This document shows, one piece after another, positions 46,941 through 58,392 of a stretch of 64,000 bases of DNA. Location of the stretch: contig NQMI01000034.1 of NCBI GenBank assembly GCA_002270565.1, positions 209,681-273,680 on the forward strand. The letters are read 5' to 3'. Both the position numbers and the translations under genes were made by a program. The DNA is from Stenocarpella maydis (taxonomy: Eukaryota; Ascomycota; Sordariomycetes; Diaporthales; Diaporthaceae). The notes under the pieces were generated by a model that made no database searches, was not told the origin of the DNA, and was given only the letters and a program-made list of their open reading frames with translations. Positions within the stretch are counted from its first letter, which is position 1, and every line of letters begins with the position of its first letter.

Positions 46941-47689
46941 TCGTCGCGCGCGCGCGCATGTGTGTGTGTATGGGTGGGGTAGGCGGGCGTGCGCATGCAG
47001 TTTCACGGCTGTGCTGGTGGGAAATTGTGCTGAGCGGGCTGCGCGTGGTCACCCAATCTTAGAGGGCACACCTGGGTTCATGGACGGCAACTACAGCAAA
47101 AGGCGTTTTGTGCAAAGAATTGCATTTTCACACTGTTTAATCATTTCCCTTGCGTATTGATCCATCTCGCTGGATGAGACGGTTACCATGCTCGTTTCGT
47201 CCAGCTTGATGTGACACGGGATATCATCCCAAAACGTGTCTCGACCCAATCCAGGCGTCAAGTCGCTTTCAAATAGACAAGGTGGGCTGCATATGCATCG
47301 GCATGACAAGTGGACCCCCCCTCTTAGGGACTCCATAGTTTGCTACGACCTTGTCCTGATATTACGCGTATCTCAGAGTATCCCAATGGAGACTTGAAGC
47401 ATGAAGATTATATAAACTTCTGTCAGTATACCACAAGTGTGGAATCAAGTACAGAATAGAATAGTGGGAAAGACGTAAAACTAAGTACGAAATCTAACAA
47501 ACGCTATTGACATGCTCTAATAGGGTATATGGCTATGCGTAAGGGAAATTCGAACCAAGGGAATGAGAAGCAAGCCAACTGGAACCATGTAGGAGAGACC
47601 CCTTGGTCCTTCTCCCCAGATGCCCCATGCCCTCTCTCATCCATCACACGTCGCTCCGTCAGGCCGAGCCGATAATAAGCACCCCCGGA
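46941..47689. other. intergenic between convergent genes
   Basis: About 750 bp holding the 3' flanks of the ankyrin and thaumatin-like genes. It starts with a CG/TG dinucleotide tract at about 46946-46970. No gene is supported. Confidence 0.5.
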
Positions 47690-48813
47690 TTAAAACACGG
47701 CATTTACCGCCAGAGAGACAGCAACGGCAATAAACACCCTGCCCACAAAACGGCCGCCGGCGCCGTGCGCCCCGGCCGCGGCGCCGTGCGCCTCGATGAA
47801 CGAGACATTGCTCGCCGCGGCCAGTATGTCCGGCGACAGGTCCCCGGACGCGGCCCACTGGCTGATCTGGGCGCCAAACGTGCGCAGGATGTCGGTGCTC
47901 CGGCCCGCGGGGCAAAAGGTGACGCCCCAGCCGCCGCCGCCGGGGATGACAAAGGTCGAGGCGGCGTCGTCGTAGGGGTAGCTGTAGGCGTCCGGGCAGA
48001 CGCGCTTGGCGTGGCGCGCGTAGAGGCTGCGGGGGCACCTGTCCGGGCTGTTGTACTCGCCGTCGCAGCAGTCCCTGGGGTCGTTGGTCTTCTTGCACGA
48101 GCTGAGGCACGGGTCGAAGACGGGCCGCGGGGTGCTGTCGTCCGGGTAGGGGTAGATGCCGTCGCCCGGCTTGGGGGGGTCCAGGATCTGCAGGTCCCAG
48201 GGGCACCAGTGGCCGACCCCCTCGGACGTCTGCGTGCTCTCGTAGGGCATGGGGTATGTCTCGTTGGTGAAGGCCGTGCCCGTGCGGTCGGGCGCCGCTA
48301 GGTAGCCCGCCGTCGCGATGCAGGCTGGGCTGACCAGGTTGGGGGGCGGCTGTTGCCCGTTGGGGTTGGGCTGGTATTCCATTCCGAGGGGCAGGTTGTA
48401 CCCGTCGACGATGCTGATGTCGACAAAGTTCTGGTTGTTGCCAACCCCGCCGGAGAGGAGCATCTCGGCCAGTGTGGCTGGTGGGTTGCCCTGGGGGACA
48501 TGTCAGTCGTAGGTCGCCCATGTACACAGGCATGTATGTGCCTGCGACTTACGGATGCCTTCGTGCAGTCCATCTGCCCACAGCTGCCCGTCGTGCATAC
48601 CAGGACGCCTTCCGACGGTGATGTGCAGTTTGTGCGCCCCCAGACGCGCCCGTACCAGTCATGCCCAACCTCGAGCGACCTGCTCGCGCCCGCTGCCAGC
48701 TCAAAGCCGCCCGTCCCCGGGCCTCCTCCGGCTGTTGTGTAAATGCCCGGCCATATCGTATCCGGGCAGTTATTTTTTATCACCAGAGGCACGCTATCTT
48801 GCCACAGGACCAT
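47690..48813 (-). CDS. thaumatin-like protein with GPI-type C-terminus
   Basis: Two exons on the minus strand, 48813-48553 and 48490-47690, give 353 aa. The family is clear from VIKNNCPDTIWPGI at the start, the WYGRVWGRTNCT segment, GQMDC, FVDISIVDGYNLPL, the Cys-rich middle (FDPCLSSCKK, DCCDGEY) and YSYPYDDAASTFVI. Thaumatin-like proteins fold as a lectin-like beta sandwich; some bind or hydrolyse beta-1,3-glucan. The C-terminus (Gly/Ala linker then VGRVFIAVAVSLAV) resembles a GPI-anchor signal. A signal peptide is expected but is not present in the frame from the only Met (48813), which begins only eight residues before the thaumatin domain. An upstream exon encoding it is therefore likely but was not found. 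Confidence 0.85.
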
Positions 48814-50330
48814 CTTCGTGATGACTGCGCCTGGCAGATGCTGTCTGGGGATGTGGTATCAGACAGGAGTGTGTACTCTCCCGCAGGGTCTTGTTGTAGT
48901 AGATCTGTGTGTGAGCGCCCTGATCTTCGCGGTTGATCTAGGTGAGACGCGGGAATGATATGCAGTATTGTAGTTGAGACTTGGGATAAAGATCAGGCGG
49001 CAGGCATATGTTTCGAAACAGATGCACGCAAGGAAAGATGACATATAATAAAGCAGACCTGTACGACGAGCACTCTTCACTAATGCGCAGAATAGGCAAG
49101 TACTTAAGTAGATATCCAGATCATGCCCAAGGTCACAGGGGTGCGTCAATGGCTTGACGGCCATTCAAGCTGCGTCCGTCCGTCCCAGACGCCCAGGCAC
49201 GCCGCCCTGGTCGTCTCGTCTCCTGGCGCTGTCACTGGCGGGACTGAGGCAGAGGCGTGTCTCTGCCATGGGCCCTCCCTGGCGTTTACCGCCCAGGGTG
49301 GAGGATGACGTACGAGCGGTTGGTTTTCAGGATTCCAAGTCAGCGTTCCCTTTTCGAGCAGCGCCCATGGCCAGGGTCCCTCCGGCCGGGGTTGGCTGAT
49401 TGGAAGACCGCCCTGGACAGCGTTTCAGTGGGCTGAGCTGCAGGGGACGCACCTTGGTTGGGAGTCCCTCTCGCTTGGCAGCCGCCACACAAGCGCCGCT
49501 GCAGGACGACGAGACTGCCGACCCACCCCCGTGCGTGGTAGCAATGGGGAATAAAAGTGTTCTAGGCCCGCGAGTAGGCTCTGGAGGTGGACAAGAGTGG
49601 GTTCCTACGCGGCGGCTGGCCGGGAGGGAACTGGCCGGACGGTGGGGGAAAGGATCTGCGCACAGGTTGAAAATCGCTTGATGATACGACACGTCTGCTG
49701 AGGAGAAATATACACGAGTATCCTCTGTTTTTGGAGGTGCCTACAGCATTATGCATGGCCGACAGAGTTGGCTCTGCTTAGGATCCCCGAGTCAGACGGA
49801 TCAACGGGCTCCTCGCAGATCTGCCCTCCTCCGCTTTGGCAATACACAACTTTGTACTGCCAAGAAATGATCTTGGAAATATCCTCAGCGCGTGAAGGAA
49901 TTTTCTGGTCCAGTTCTAAGCTTTGTCTTTGTTGTTGCCCTCATGCGAGACAACTGCGTCTGACGTACCTCGGTTGCGAATATTCTGCATTCTTACGGGT
50001 ATATTTTGACTGCATTACTGCGCGGCTTGGACAAAAGAATATCCATCTCTGATTCAGAACCCTATGCCAATGCCAGCAAGAGGGCGATTGTTCTCAACGC
50101 ACGCTTACCCGAGTACATGTGTAATTAATAGCCTAACTCGTCCCAATGCGGAACTTGTCGCTTTGTTGCCTCGCTGAGGACTCAAGTTCATATTATTTCT
50201 CTAGTATTGTCCATAAGATCAATCATGGCTCAAGATGAGAGCCTCGACTCTTCCACTCACGATATCCTTCGTTAACTCTCAGTGTGACAAATTAGCATGC
50301 CTCTTCTGTCACCCACCAGCAGTGTCCGCC
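48814..50330. promoter_or_regulatory. divergent spacer, thaumatin-like gene / P450
   Basis: About 1.5 kb between head-to-head genes. It may contain the missing signal-peptide exon of the thaumatin-like gene and longer N-terminal readings of the P450 frame (in-frame ATG at 50235). No independent gene is recognised. Confidence 0.45.
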
Positions 50331-52103
50331 ATGCCAAACACCTCTGAGATCAATGTTCTGTCGAACACGGGGCCACTTCAGACCTCTTCGTGTATTGTTA
50401 TGGGATCCAAGGTATACCTTCTTGTAGCAATCCCCATCATCATCTACCTACTTCACCTTCGAGCAACCAGGCTCCGCGTCGTTCCAGAAGGCGTGCCATG
50501 GGTTGGCCTACGCAACGAGTGGTTTTCAAAGTGTCGAGCACATTTTCGGGAGCTCTATGACTCCAAGTTGAATATTGAGTCGGGATACCAAAAGGTGGAT
50601 ACTTCTCTTTGGGTGTTCTCCTCCCTGATCTACCTGTCACCCTGCTGAACGACATCACCTAGTATGGCAAGCATGGAAAACCGTACATTACGCCGAATTT
50701 TACTTTCAAGGACGAGGTCATACTGCCACCCTCACACATATCATGGTTGCTTGCACAGCCCGACTCCGTCCTCTCAATCCACAAGGTACTTGAAGCCGAT
50801 GTCGAGTTCGAGTATACTTCTCCGCGGAGCTGGAAGTTTGTGCGGCCGTTTCATGTCGAGGCCTTGAACAAGATAAACCTAAATCTCATGACCGCAGCCA
50901 TGATTGAAGAGATAGCAGAGTCTGTCAGCCAGTGGTTTGGCTCCGTGCCTGGCGAATGGAAAAGTGTTGGCGTGCTGGAATCCATGTCGGTAATCTTGAC
51001 CCGGATCACGAACAGGGTCTTCGTGGGCAAGGACGTCGCACACAACCCCGACTACTTCCACTATTCATCCAACTTCGTCAACACAATAGGGCCATGCGCC
51101 GCTGTAATTGCCTACCTCATCCCCGCCATGCTCAAGCCCATCCTCGGTCCCATTGCTGCCCTGCCAGCCCGCTACTATGACTGGCGCTGCTCACGGTACC
51201 TTGTGCCGCTGATGCAAAAGCACCTGGACGACGCGTCTGCTTCAGAGGACGCACGCCATGAGGGGCGCAACCCGGACATGCTCCGGCTGATGGCGCGCTT
51301 CGCAGCAAGGAGCGATGGCCCGCTGGACCACGACGCGCGCTCCCTGTGCGCGCGCATCCTGGCGCTCAACTTTGTCGGGATCCACACGAGCTGCGCGACC
51401 GCTGTAGGCGCCATCGTCAACATCCTGTGCGCGGGGCCCGAGGTATTCGCCGCGCTCCGCCACGAGGCCGCTTCCGCCCTGCGCGGCGCGGGCGGGGCCT
51501 GGGACAAGGCCGCCGTCAGCAAGCTCGTCCTGATGGATAGCACCCTGCGCGAGTCGCTTCGCTTCAGTGCCTTCAAGGCGCGCGGCGTCGAGAGGCAGGT
51601 CATGAGAGACGTGGTCCTGCCCGACGGTACGCTTCTCCCCGCGGGGACAAAGGTCGGCATGCCCACCACCGAGATCCATATGGATCCAGACTTCTACGCT
51701 GACCCCGCCGGGTTCCACCACGACCGCTTCGTCGGCAGAGCTGAGCTCGGGATGGTGAATACGACGGACACGTTCCTGGCATTCGGCCACGGCAGACACG
51801 CATGGTGAGTCGATGCCGCCTACCTCACGCCAGTCTTCACATCTGGAGAGCTCTTCCCATTCTCGCGCCCACCCGTTCAGGGGGAACTGGCTGACTATGC
51901 TATCGCCCCTTAGCCCTGGCCGCTTCTTCTCTACTCACGAGCTCAAACTCCTTTTCGCGCACATTGTGCTCAACTACGACTTTAAATTTCTCGATAAAAG
52001 GCCCCGGTCGACTTACGTGAGCGACTTTTGTGTTATTCCTGAAGAAGTCTTCGTCGAGACCCGCCGTAGGGAGGGGAGCGCGCATCTTGAAATGGTGGCG
52101 TGA
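50331..52103 (+). CDS. cytochrome P450 monooxygenase
   Basis: Membrane-bound haem-thiolate monooxygenase. Three exons, 50331-50594, 50663-51804 and 51914-52103, give about 531 aa. Hallmarks in order: an N-terminal hydrophobic anchor (VYLLVAIPIIIYLL), the I-helix segment FVGIHTSCATA, the K-helix ExxR (ESLR near residue 384), the FHHDRF motif, and the haem loop FGHGRHACPGRFF. The ligand Cys469 codon is split by the last intron (TG before, C after), so the haem motif exists only in the spliced message. The I-helix and haem loop resemble fungal secondary-metabolism P450s of the CYP68/CYP503-like kind; this is impression, not a search. Start is uncertain: in-frame ATGs at 50235, 50331 and 50400 would all keep the anchor. 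The GST and a regulator gene lie next to it. Confidence 0.9.
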
Positions 52104-52771
52104 ATCGTAGATTTCATTATGGATACAGTGTTTTGGAGGACCTAGCTATCTGTATACCTCTCTACAAGTCCGAGCTTTTCTTGCTGGCCACTTGTAAAGT
52201 ACTTCCATTTCACAATGCTCTCAGCCTGGGTGGGATAACGCCTTATGGCATTTTGGCGAGACATTTCTAGGATCATCTCCAATGGAGTGCATGCGAAACC
52301 TCTGTAGGATGATCTCTGATGAAGGCCGTTGCAGACACAGTACAATAAGCTCCTATAGGGCAACGTCTCAACAGTTGGTATCCCGCCTAGACCTGATATA
52401 ACATTACTCTCTCCCTCTCTCTCCAACTAAACCTCTGCCTCTAGCTAGAAATGTCCTCTCTCACCCACTTAATTAGAGCAACCGCAATCTTCTGTATCTC
52501 TCGGTTTGTCTTCATGATGCTGCCGTTAACGTCTACTTTAAAACGGGAGGATTGAGTGATGTGTCACCCCAAATATGCTTTTGGATATCTGCCTAGGTAG
52601 TTGTGTATCTGCATAGAGCATGGACACGGAGGGAAGACTGGATCTGATTGACCTCATGTACTGGGGAAAATGCGACTGATAATAAGGAGTGTATAAATTG
52701 TAGGGGATCCTAAACGATGGGAGCGTCTGGCAGCCGACCCGTTAAACGTGGTGCAGCAAATAGCCACATGG
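52104..52771. other. intergenic between convergent genes
   Basis: This 668-bp stretch is A/T-rich and holds the 3' flanks of the P450 and GST genes. Nothing recognisable was seen. Confidence 0.5.
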
Positions 52772-53845
52772 TCATTCAGCATCGCGCTTCATAGCCTCCT
52801 GAACCCACTGCGATCTCTCCCTCCCCATCTTCTTTAGTTCCTCGTCCGGGAGCTCGTTGAGCTGCAGGTAGATATGAGGGCTCGGCATGTTGCGACCCTT
52901 CTCGAACCCGGGACGCCCGAGGAGTCTGTACATCCATTCCTTGACATGAGGAAACTCATCGATTTGGGACAGGCCACTGTACTCTTCAATGCATTATGAG
53001 TTAGTTTCTAACACAGACACCATCGAGAGGAACGCTCTTACTAAAAGCGGTGGTCCATGGCCAAATGGCGATATCGGCGATGGTCAGGTGATCACCGACG
53101 AGAAATCCTGATGGATTCTCAGCAAGAGCCTTATCCATGGTGCGGTAGAGACGGCGCGTTTCGTTCACGTAGCGGTTCAAGGCGTACGTCTGGTCGCCAA
53201 GAGCGGACACTGTGTTGGCCTTAGGTTAGCAACTCCCTTCGCTTTCGTCGTCATGGGCCAGCGACGTGGTTAATTGTGGAATACCGGGAACCTTGGAAGC
53301 TTACTTTCAAAGTGGTTTGCCTGACCTTGCATGGGGCCGAGGCCGCTCACCTGCCAAAAGAGCTTGTGGATGTCCCTGGTCAGATTTTGCCCTCACTTCG
53401 ATGTCTCAGGACGGGAACATGGTGGGATCTACCCAGCTCGTCATCTGCCAGTACTCTCTGCTGCCATGTGGATACGATATCTTGTGGTCCTTGTCGTACC
53501 GGTCTACGAGATACTGCAGGATGGCGCCACTTTCCCATATTTTGAGTTCCTGGCCACTCTCATTCTTGGTGACGATCGCTGGAATGCGGCCATTGGGGTT
53601 GATATCGAGATACCATCGCTCTTTCTGCTCGTGTTCGAAGAGCTTGATGACACGAACCTGCAAACGCACTGTGTCAGGGTCTTCGAGGTCTCACTTCAAA
53701 TTTGTCTCCTACACCTTGGGATCTGGGGTATAATGCATGAAAAACATACGTTGTACTTCAAGTCTAACTCTTCAAGCGCGATTGAAATCTTCAGTGGGTT
53801 GGGAGTTCCTTCACAGTAGAGCGTAATCTTCTCCTGCGTGCTCAT
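52772..53845 (-). CDS. glutathione S-transferase, Ure2-like
   Basis: Five exons on the minus strand, 53845-53750, 53657-53433, 53362-53305, 53209-53042 and 52983-52772, give 252 aa with all phases consistent. The N-terminal thioredoxin-like domain has ITLYCEGTPNPLKISIALEE, then INPNGRIPAIV and ESGAILQYLVDRYD (the conserved glutathione-contact Glu-Ser). The C-terminal helical domain has VSGLGPMQGQANHF and FLVGDHLTIADIAIWPW, the usual GST_C core with its structural Asp. The order and motifs fit the fungal Ure2-like class, whose members conjugate glutathione to xenobiotics or pathway intermediates. It is tail-to-tail with the P450 and head-to-head with the regulator gene. Such pairs occur in both detoxification and secondary-metabolite loci. 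Exon 3 (58 nt) is very short but restores a conserved segment. Confidence 0.9.
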
Positions 53846-54675
53846 AGTGGATAGAGTAAAAGCTGTGCAGCGTTTAGGTTGTGCAGAGGAAAGCCAATAC
53901 TAGTAGAGAGATCGAAAGTCTTATGAGTCTGCTTTTCGCGTCTTGGGCCTTGCCATTTAGGAGCGAATCTTGCTTCATATTTATACACACCCCTTTCGTC
54001 CATGCTTCTATAGAGCTCGCAAGCTGAGTGGCCGTGCAACCACACTTAGTGGGCGGTCCATCTTACCATTGCATTTATACAGCGAAGCCATCGCAAGTCT
54101 CTCAGGTATAGTTTCGCCTCAACCTGGTCAAGGTGCTCTCAAAGTAGCCTAGGCGAACGAGACTCTGTCTGCACTAGCTGGTTCCCTGCACGGAACGCGT
54201 GAGACCACCTGGGCAGCGTTCGGCCAGTTGCCGAAAAGGGTGAATGGTATATCGAAAATGGCAAGGAACGGGGGTCGCACCATTGTGGTATGATTATCAA
54301 TTATCTCGTTGCACTGTTGATTTGAAATCATTTATGAGTGAGCTCATGAGAGCTCATGTCTGTCCAGTTGGGCCAAGTTCAGCTCTTGGCCGCATGGCTG
54401 TCATCGATTGAAATACGTGTGCCATGCTGGAAAGGCCCCCTCATTATAGCTTGACGTAAATCAAATTGTTCATTGAAAGAATGATCCAATATGATGCATA
54501 GCGGATTTCCTCTATGTAGCATACGTAGGTACTTGGTCTTAATGGACCATGACTCCCGGAGCTAATTTCTTACCCGGCCTTTGCCAGCAACGGGCTTCCG
54601 ATGGCTGCTGAATCCCCTTCACTCGAAACCTGGTCTTGTTCTCTTATCTTTCATTTAGTCTTGTTCCGACAACAA
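53846..54675. promoter_or_regulatory. divergent promoter region GST / regulator
   Basis: About 830 bp between head-to-head genes. The frame of the regulator stays open from an ATG at 54601, 25 codons upstream of the start I prefer. No other gene was seen. Confidence 0.45.
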
Positions 54676-56401
54676 ATGATGATGGAGGGGCCTTCGAATA
54701 AGAGACGCCTCCTCTTCGTGGATGCTGGTCTTGGCAATCCCAGCTCACGTAGGCGTCGCACTCGCAGCAAGTCGCTGGACTCCAGGGTCCGGCGACATCT
54801 GATGGTCGACATTGGCAGGTCCCGAAGAAAGCAACCGAAGGGCCTCCCATACGTCACTCTGGTATGGCCCCTGGCAGAAACTTCGAAGACACAATTAAAC
54901 CTTCAGGGAGGCGAAAATTTAACGAGGCGAGATGATGAAAATTTACAAGCTCCTGCGAAGGAGCTGGTCGCACAGGACACTGCCGCAACATGCACGATGT
55001 CGCCTGTGTTATATACACTATCTGTCTTTGAAAAAGAATGGGGAGAAGACTTCTACTCGGCGTATGGATTTGGTCTGATCATGGCTGCAGGGAAGAATGC
55101 AATGGGCTCCGGTGAGGATACCCAAATTTTCTGTCGGTTCGATGATTCCATACCTGCTAAAACTTAGGACACAGCTTTCTCCACAAACACCTTCCGGTTT
55201 CCCTTCGCCTTCAGAAAGTCCGCCTTCCTTCAGAAATACCATCATGTCTTCACCTCACGCGATGTTCCTATCCCTTTATACCGTACATCAGCCAGAGAGC
55301 TCCGTTCCCTGGCGTTGGAGCGCTCACTCGAGACTATTCAATGTATCGAGTCGAGGATTGCCAGCTCCGATATGAGTATTGCGACGTCCGAAAGGGTAAT
55401 AAACGCGGTGTTGGCAATTGTTTGCTACAATGTAAGCTCTCAATGATGGCGATCCGGTCCTTGAGGCCATTCAACTAAAGTTTAGTCAGTTTACCAGTCT
55501 GGAATTCGACCAGCGATGGTCCATATCAAGGGCATGGGGATGGTGATTGCGGCAAGAGGCGGCATCTCTACCTTGCAGGCCAACCAGGAGCTGATGCTCA
55601 TGATCTCATGGTAAGTCCGGCAACTCGCATGGACTCTGTTCTATAAGTACTCAAGCTCCATCCAGGGTGGACGTCACGACTGCATTGCTGCACGATACAA
55701 ATCCACTATTTCCGCTTCCCGAGAACTTGGCCAGCGCCAGCGTATTCCATCGCGCGGGCTTGGATATGCTGCCCGCGCCACTTATCAGCGTCCTCAACGA
55801 CGGGAACACGCAGGATATGCGATTCACGAGCGTGATGTCCTGTATGAATGAGCTGAACACGCTCGCTACACAGCTTCAAGTAGAGCTGGTGACCAAAGGT
55901 GATACCATCTGGGACGATGAAGAGAAAATGGGATTGCTGATGAATCCAATCGCTCACCACTTGCTGGAGCAACAAATAACAAAACCATCAGAGTCGGCGA
56001 CGCGTAGTGGCGTGATTTCGGAGGCGCTTTGGCTTGGAGCCACCATTTGGATCATACAGGTGAAGCGACTCTGTCGCTCGTATCTCGGGACTGCTGAAGC
56101 ACGTATATCAAGGTTGCTCAAGATGCTGTCCCAAAATTTCGATACATTATATGTCTGGAACAGCAGTGCTGGTCACCAAGCCGTCCGCCTCTGGCTCCTT
56201 GTTCTTTGCAGCATCAGCGAACCCAGTGAGAAAGATCACATAAGCTCGCTGAGATTGATAGCTAGCACCATGAAGGAACAAGGGTTGGGCTCGTGGGATG
56301 AAGTCATGTCGTCTATCCGCGGCATGCCCTGGATCGATATATTTGAACCTCTGTGTACAAAACTCAGGCAGCGGCTTCACAGGGATTGTATACCTACCTA
56401 G
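54676..56401 (+). CDS. Fungal_trans_2-type regulator-like protein without zinc cluster
   Basis: Four exons, 54676-55111, 55175-55431, 55486-55610 and 55666-56401, give 517 aa with consistent phases. The N-terminus FVDAGLGNPSSRRRRTRSKS, followed by a basic stretch (RRHLMVDIGRSRRKQPK), is the typical opening of a large group of fungal proteins that carry the transcription-factor-like Fungal_trans_2 helical region but no Zn2Cys6 cluster. Middle segments (NTFRFPFAFRKSAFLQKY, SERVINAVLAIVCYN, HIKGMGMVIAARGGIS, MISWVDVTTA) follow the same group's order. I see no DNA-binding motif, so a direct transcription-factor role is uncertain. It stands among P450, GST and methyltransferase genes, so it could be a local regulator. 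The 54-nt and 63-nt introns use acceptors chosen to keep frame. An alternative start is 54601. Confidence 0.75.
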
Positions 56402-56403
56402 GC

Positions 56404-57649
56404 ATGGACACCGGACTCAGCGGCTCTGTCACGTTTTCGACAATGGAAGGTTGGTGAAGCTCATCCGTTCTGGTAGAAATCAGAGGGCTTATCGTGAAAG
56501 AGACAGGCGTCAGACTACGAATTGACCACACGTTCTACGTGTCCATGCCGGCAAGGCGTGGATGGACCGATTCTTCAGGACACAAGGCTGGGATTGGAAA
56601 CACCAACTGAAAGAATGGTGGGCGAAAAGGTCGATTGGGATCGTGAAACCGCACTACTTAGGTGCCCGATACGGAAGATGATTACACTGCACTTTCTCCC
56701 AAACATTGCCGCAGAGTGCCACGAGGCACATCACCTCAGGACCGTCATCTTCACATGTGCAGCTGGCCAGCTCGGCCGCGCATTGATATTTAAATTGGCT
56801 CATAGCCCCTGGTACCCTGAGATACACTCACTGCCTCCTGAAGCCACTGCCCGCGACGCGTCCAGCCTTTCAAACAATGCAAGAACCCACGCCCACTCGG
56901 GAGGTCTACGCGAACCTCACCTTGGAATGGGCCCAGGCGATACAAACCGGGTTTTCGCCTCCGCAGAACACCACCAAGCACAACAGCCCACTTGTAGAAG
57001 TCAGTTTTCTCAAGCCGTAAGGCAGCCTTCAGCCGGCCAGTATTTTGTCAACTTGCGAGGCCCCGCATCTTGATCTGCGTACGCGCGGCGGAGACTGCAG
57101 CATTTTCTCCCATTACATTAGCTCGGCGGAGGTGTCTTTTTGCGCTGAGAGAGATACTTTCGGGAAGTCTCGGTGCGTATGTACCCCAGGATCCATCGGT
57201 GAGCGCAGACCGACAGAATGAGCATCAGAAGTCCTACCGGTATTGGAAAGGGGAGCACGAACCGTGCAAAACCTCCAATTGACCATACATCGGCCATCCC
57301 ACATCATGGGCGATACATAGTGATTCAGACGGCGCTTATTACGTGACAGAAATCCTGACCTCTGGATGGCCTCCTGGATCACTGTAGAGTTATTGTGGCA
57401 GTGCCGAAACTGGACAGAGTCAAAGGAACTACCAACTTGATAACGAGCGATGATTGTGCCAGCAGTATTGTCGGCCATATCAATACTCCAGCGGAGACCA
57501 CAATGAGGAGATTGAAGTTCTTGCACCACCTTGACGATGAAAAAGTCCCTCTGGGGGATATCAATGAGCATTCTGCACAAACAGGAAGCGCTACTGTCGA
57601 AACCGTCCTCTTGGGCAAATGGATACATCAGGACCTCGAGCATCATTGA
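56404..57649 (+). pseudogene. broken, unassigned coding-like region
   Basis: Several protein-like stretches occur on the plus strand, but in different frames. From 56404 a frame reads MDTGLSGSVTFSTMEGW, meets a TGA at 56455, and continues in the same frame as VEIRGLIVKETGVRLRIDHT. Shortly after, a different frame reads AGKAWMDRFFRTQGWDW and IGIVKPHYLGARYG. Another frame then reads RTVIFTCAAGQLGRALIF. A last one (57395-57649) reads GTTNLITSDDCASSIVGHIN and LGDINEHSAQTGSATVET, ending at a stop. I recognise no family. The pattern suggests an old gene broken by a nonsense change and frameshifts, but an intact multi-exon gene that I failed to join is possible. Boundaries are approximate. Confidence 0.3.
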
Positions 57650-58392
57650 AGGCAGTCATACGTATTACTACCCCGTCCTGGCGAAACAAGGTTGGACTGG
57701 GAACTAAGCACGTTGTATCGCTATTAAGCTACTAATTGTGGCCGTCTCTTGAAAAGGCTACTATGGAATTTTGTTCCCAGAAGTAATTGCATTCTAAAAG
57801 CTTCACTTGATACTTTTACTGAACCGCTGCCCCTCCCTTGTTCCACGCACTTGACGTCCAACCTGGCCCAGGGCCCAGGCAGATGGCAGCATACCCAGAC
57901 ACATTCCCTAGAGGCAAACTCAAGTGCTCTCCATCATTGTGTCTGGGGCAGGTTGACCCAAAGCGTACCGTGCCAACTCACCACACCTCACCTTCCACCT
58001 TCTTCTCACTTTGGGTTTGGCACAGTCGCAATCCAGCCTTACAGTAGTTCCTAATACAGGAGGAGCTAAAGAAAAGCTGTAAAAAGGTTGCCAGGTCCTC
58101 GCAACCACCGCAGGTGCACTTCGCCATTTCAGCATCTACTCCACGACCTCAGTGGCAAATTGCAACACTTGACTAAAAAAAAATATGTTCATTAAGAATT
58201 TTTTTTTTTTTTTCGCAAGGACGACCCATCACGAAAGCCACCACTCCTACCTGTATTCACAGCATCCTTCACGGGTCCAATGCCAGTGGCCATCTGGTCT
58301 CATCTGTTGTCGCTCAGACCGCTCTCAGGACTGCAGTCTGTGTCAACTTTGCTGCCTCTCTTCACTTCACATCTGATCAAGAATCCGCGAAA
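57650..58392. promoter_or_regulatory. upstream region of the GTPase gene
   Basis: About 740 bp. Poly-A and poly-T runs (58174-58182 and 58200-58213) precede a pyrimidine-rich leader. No gene is supported. Confidence 0.5.

Noticed and set aside
47535..47575. tRNA B-box-like GGTTCGAAT on the minus strand
   Set aside because: The flanking bases do not form a T-arm stem and no acceptor or D-arm is present. Similar TTCGA strings at 546-560 and 15298-15315 fail the same test.
56464..56520. bZIP-like string (NQRAYRERDRR)
   Set aside because: It resembles a fungal bZIP basic region, but the invariant Asn spacing is wrong, no leucine zipper follows, and a stop comes after a few residues.
57113..57646. 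177-aa minus-strand frame
   Set aside because: No domain or intron support; the opposite strand at 57395-57649 reads more protein-like.
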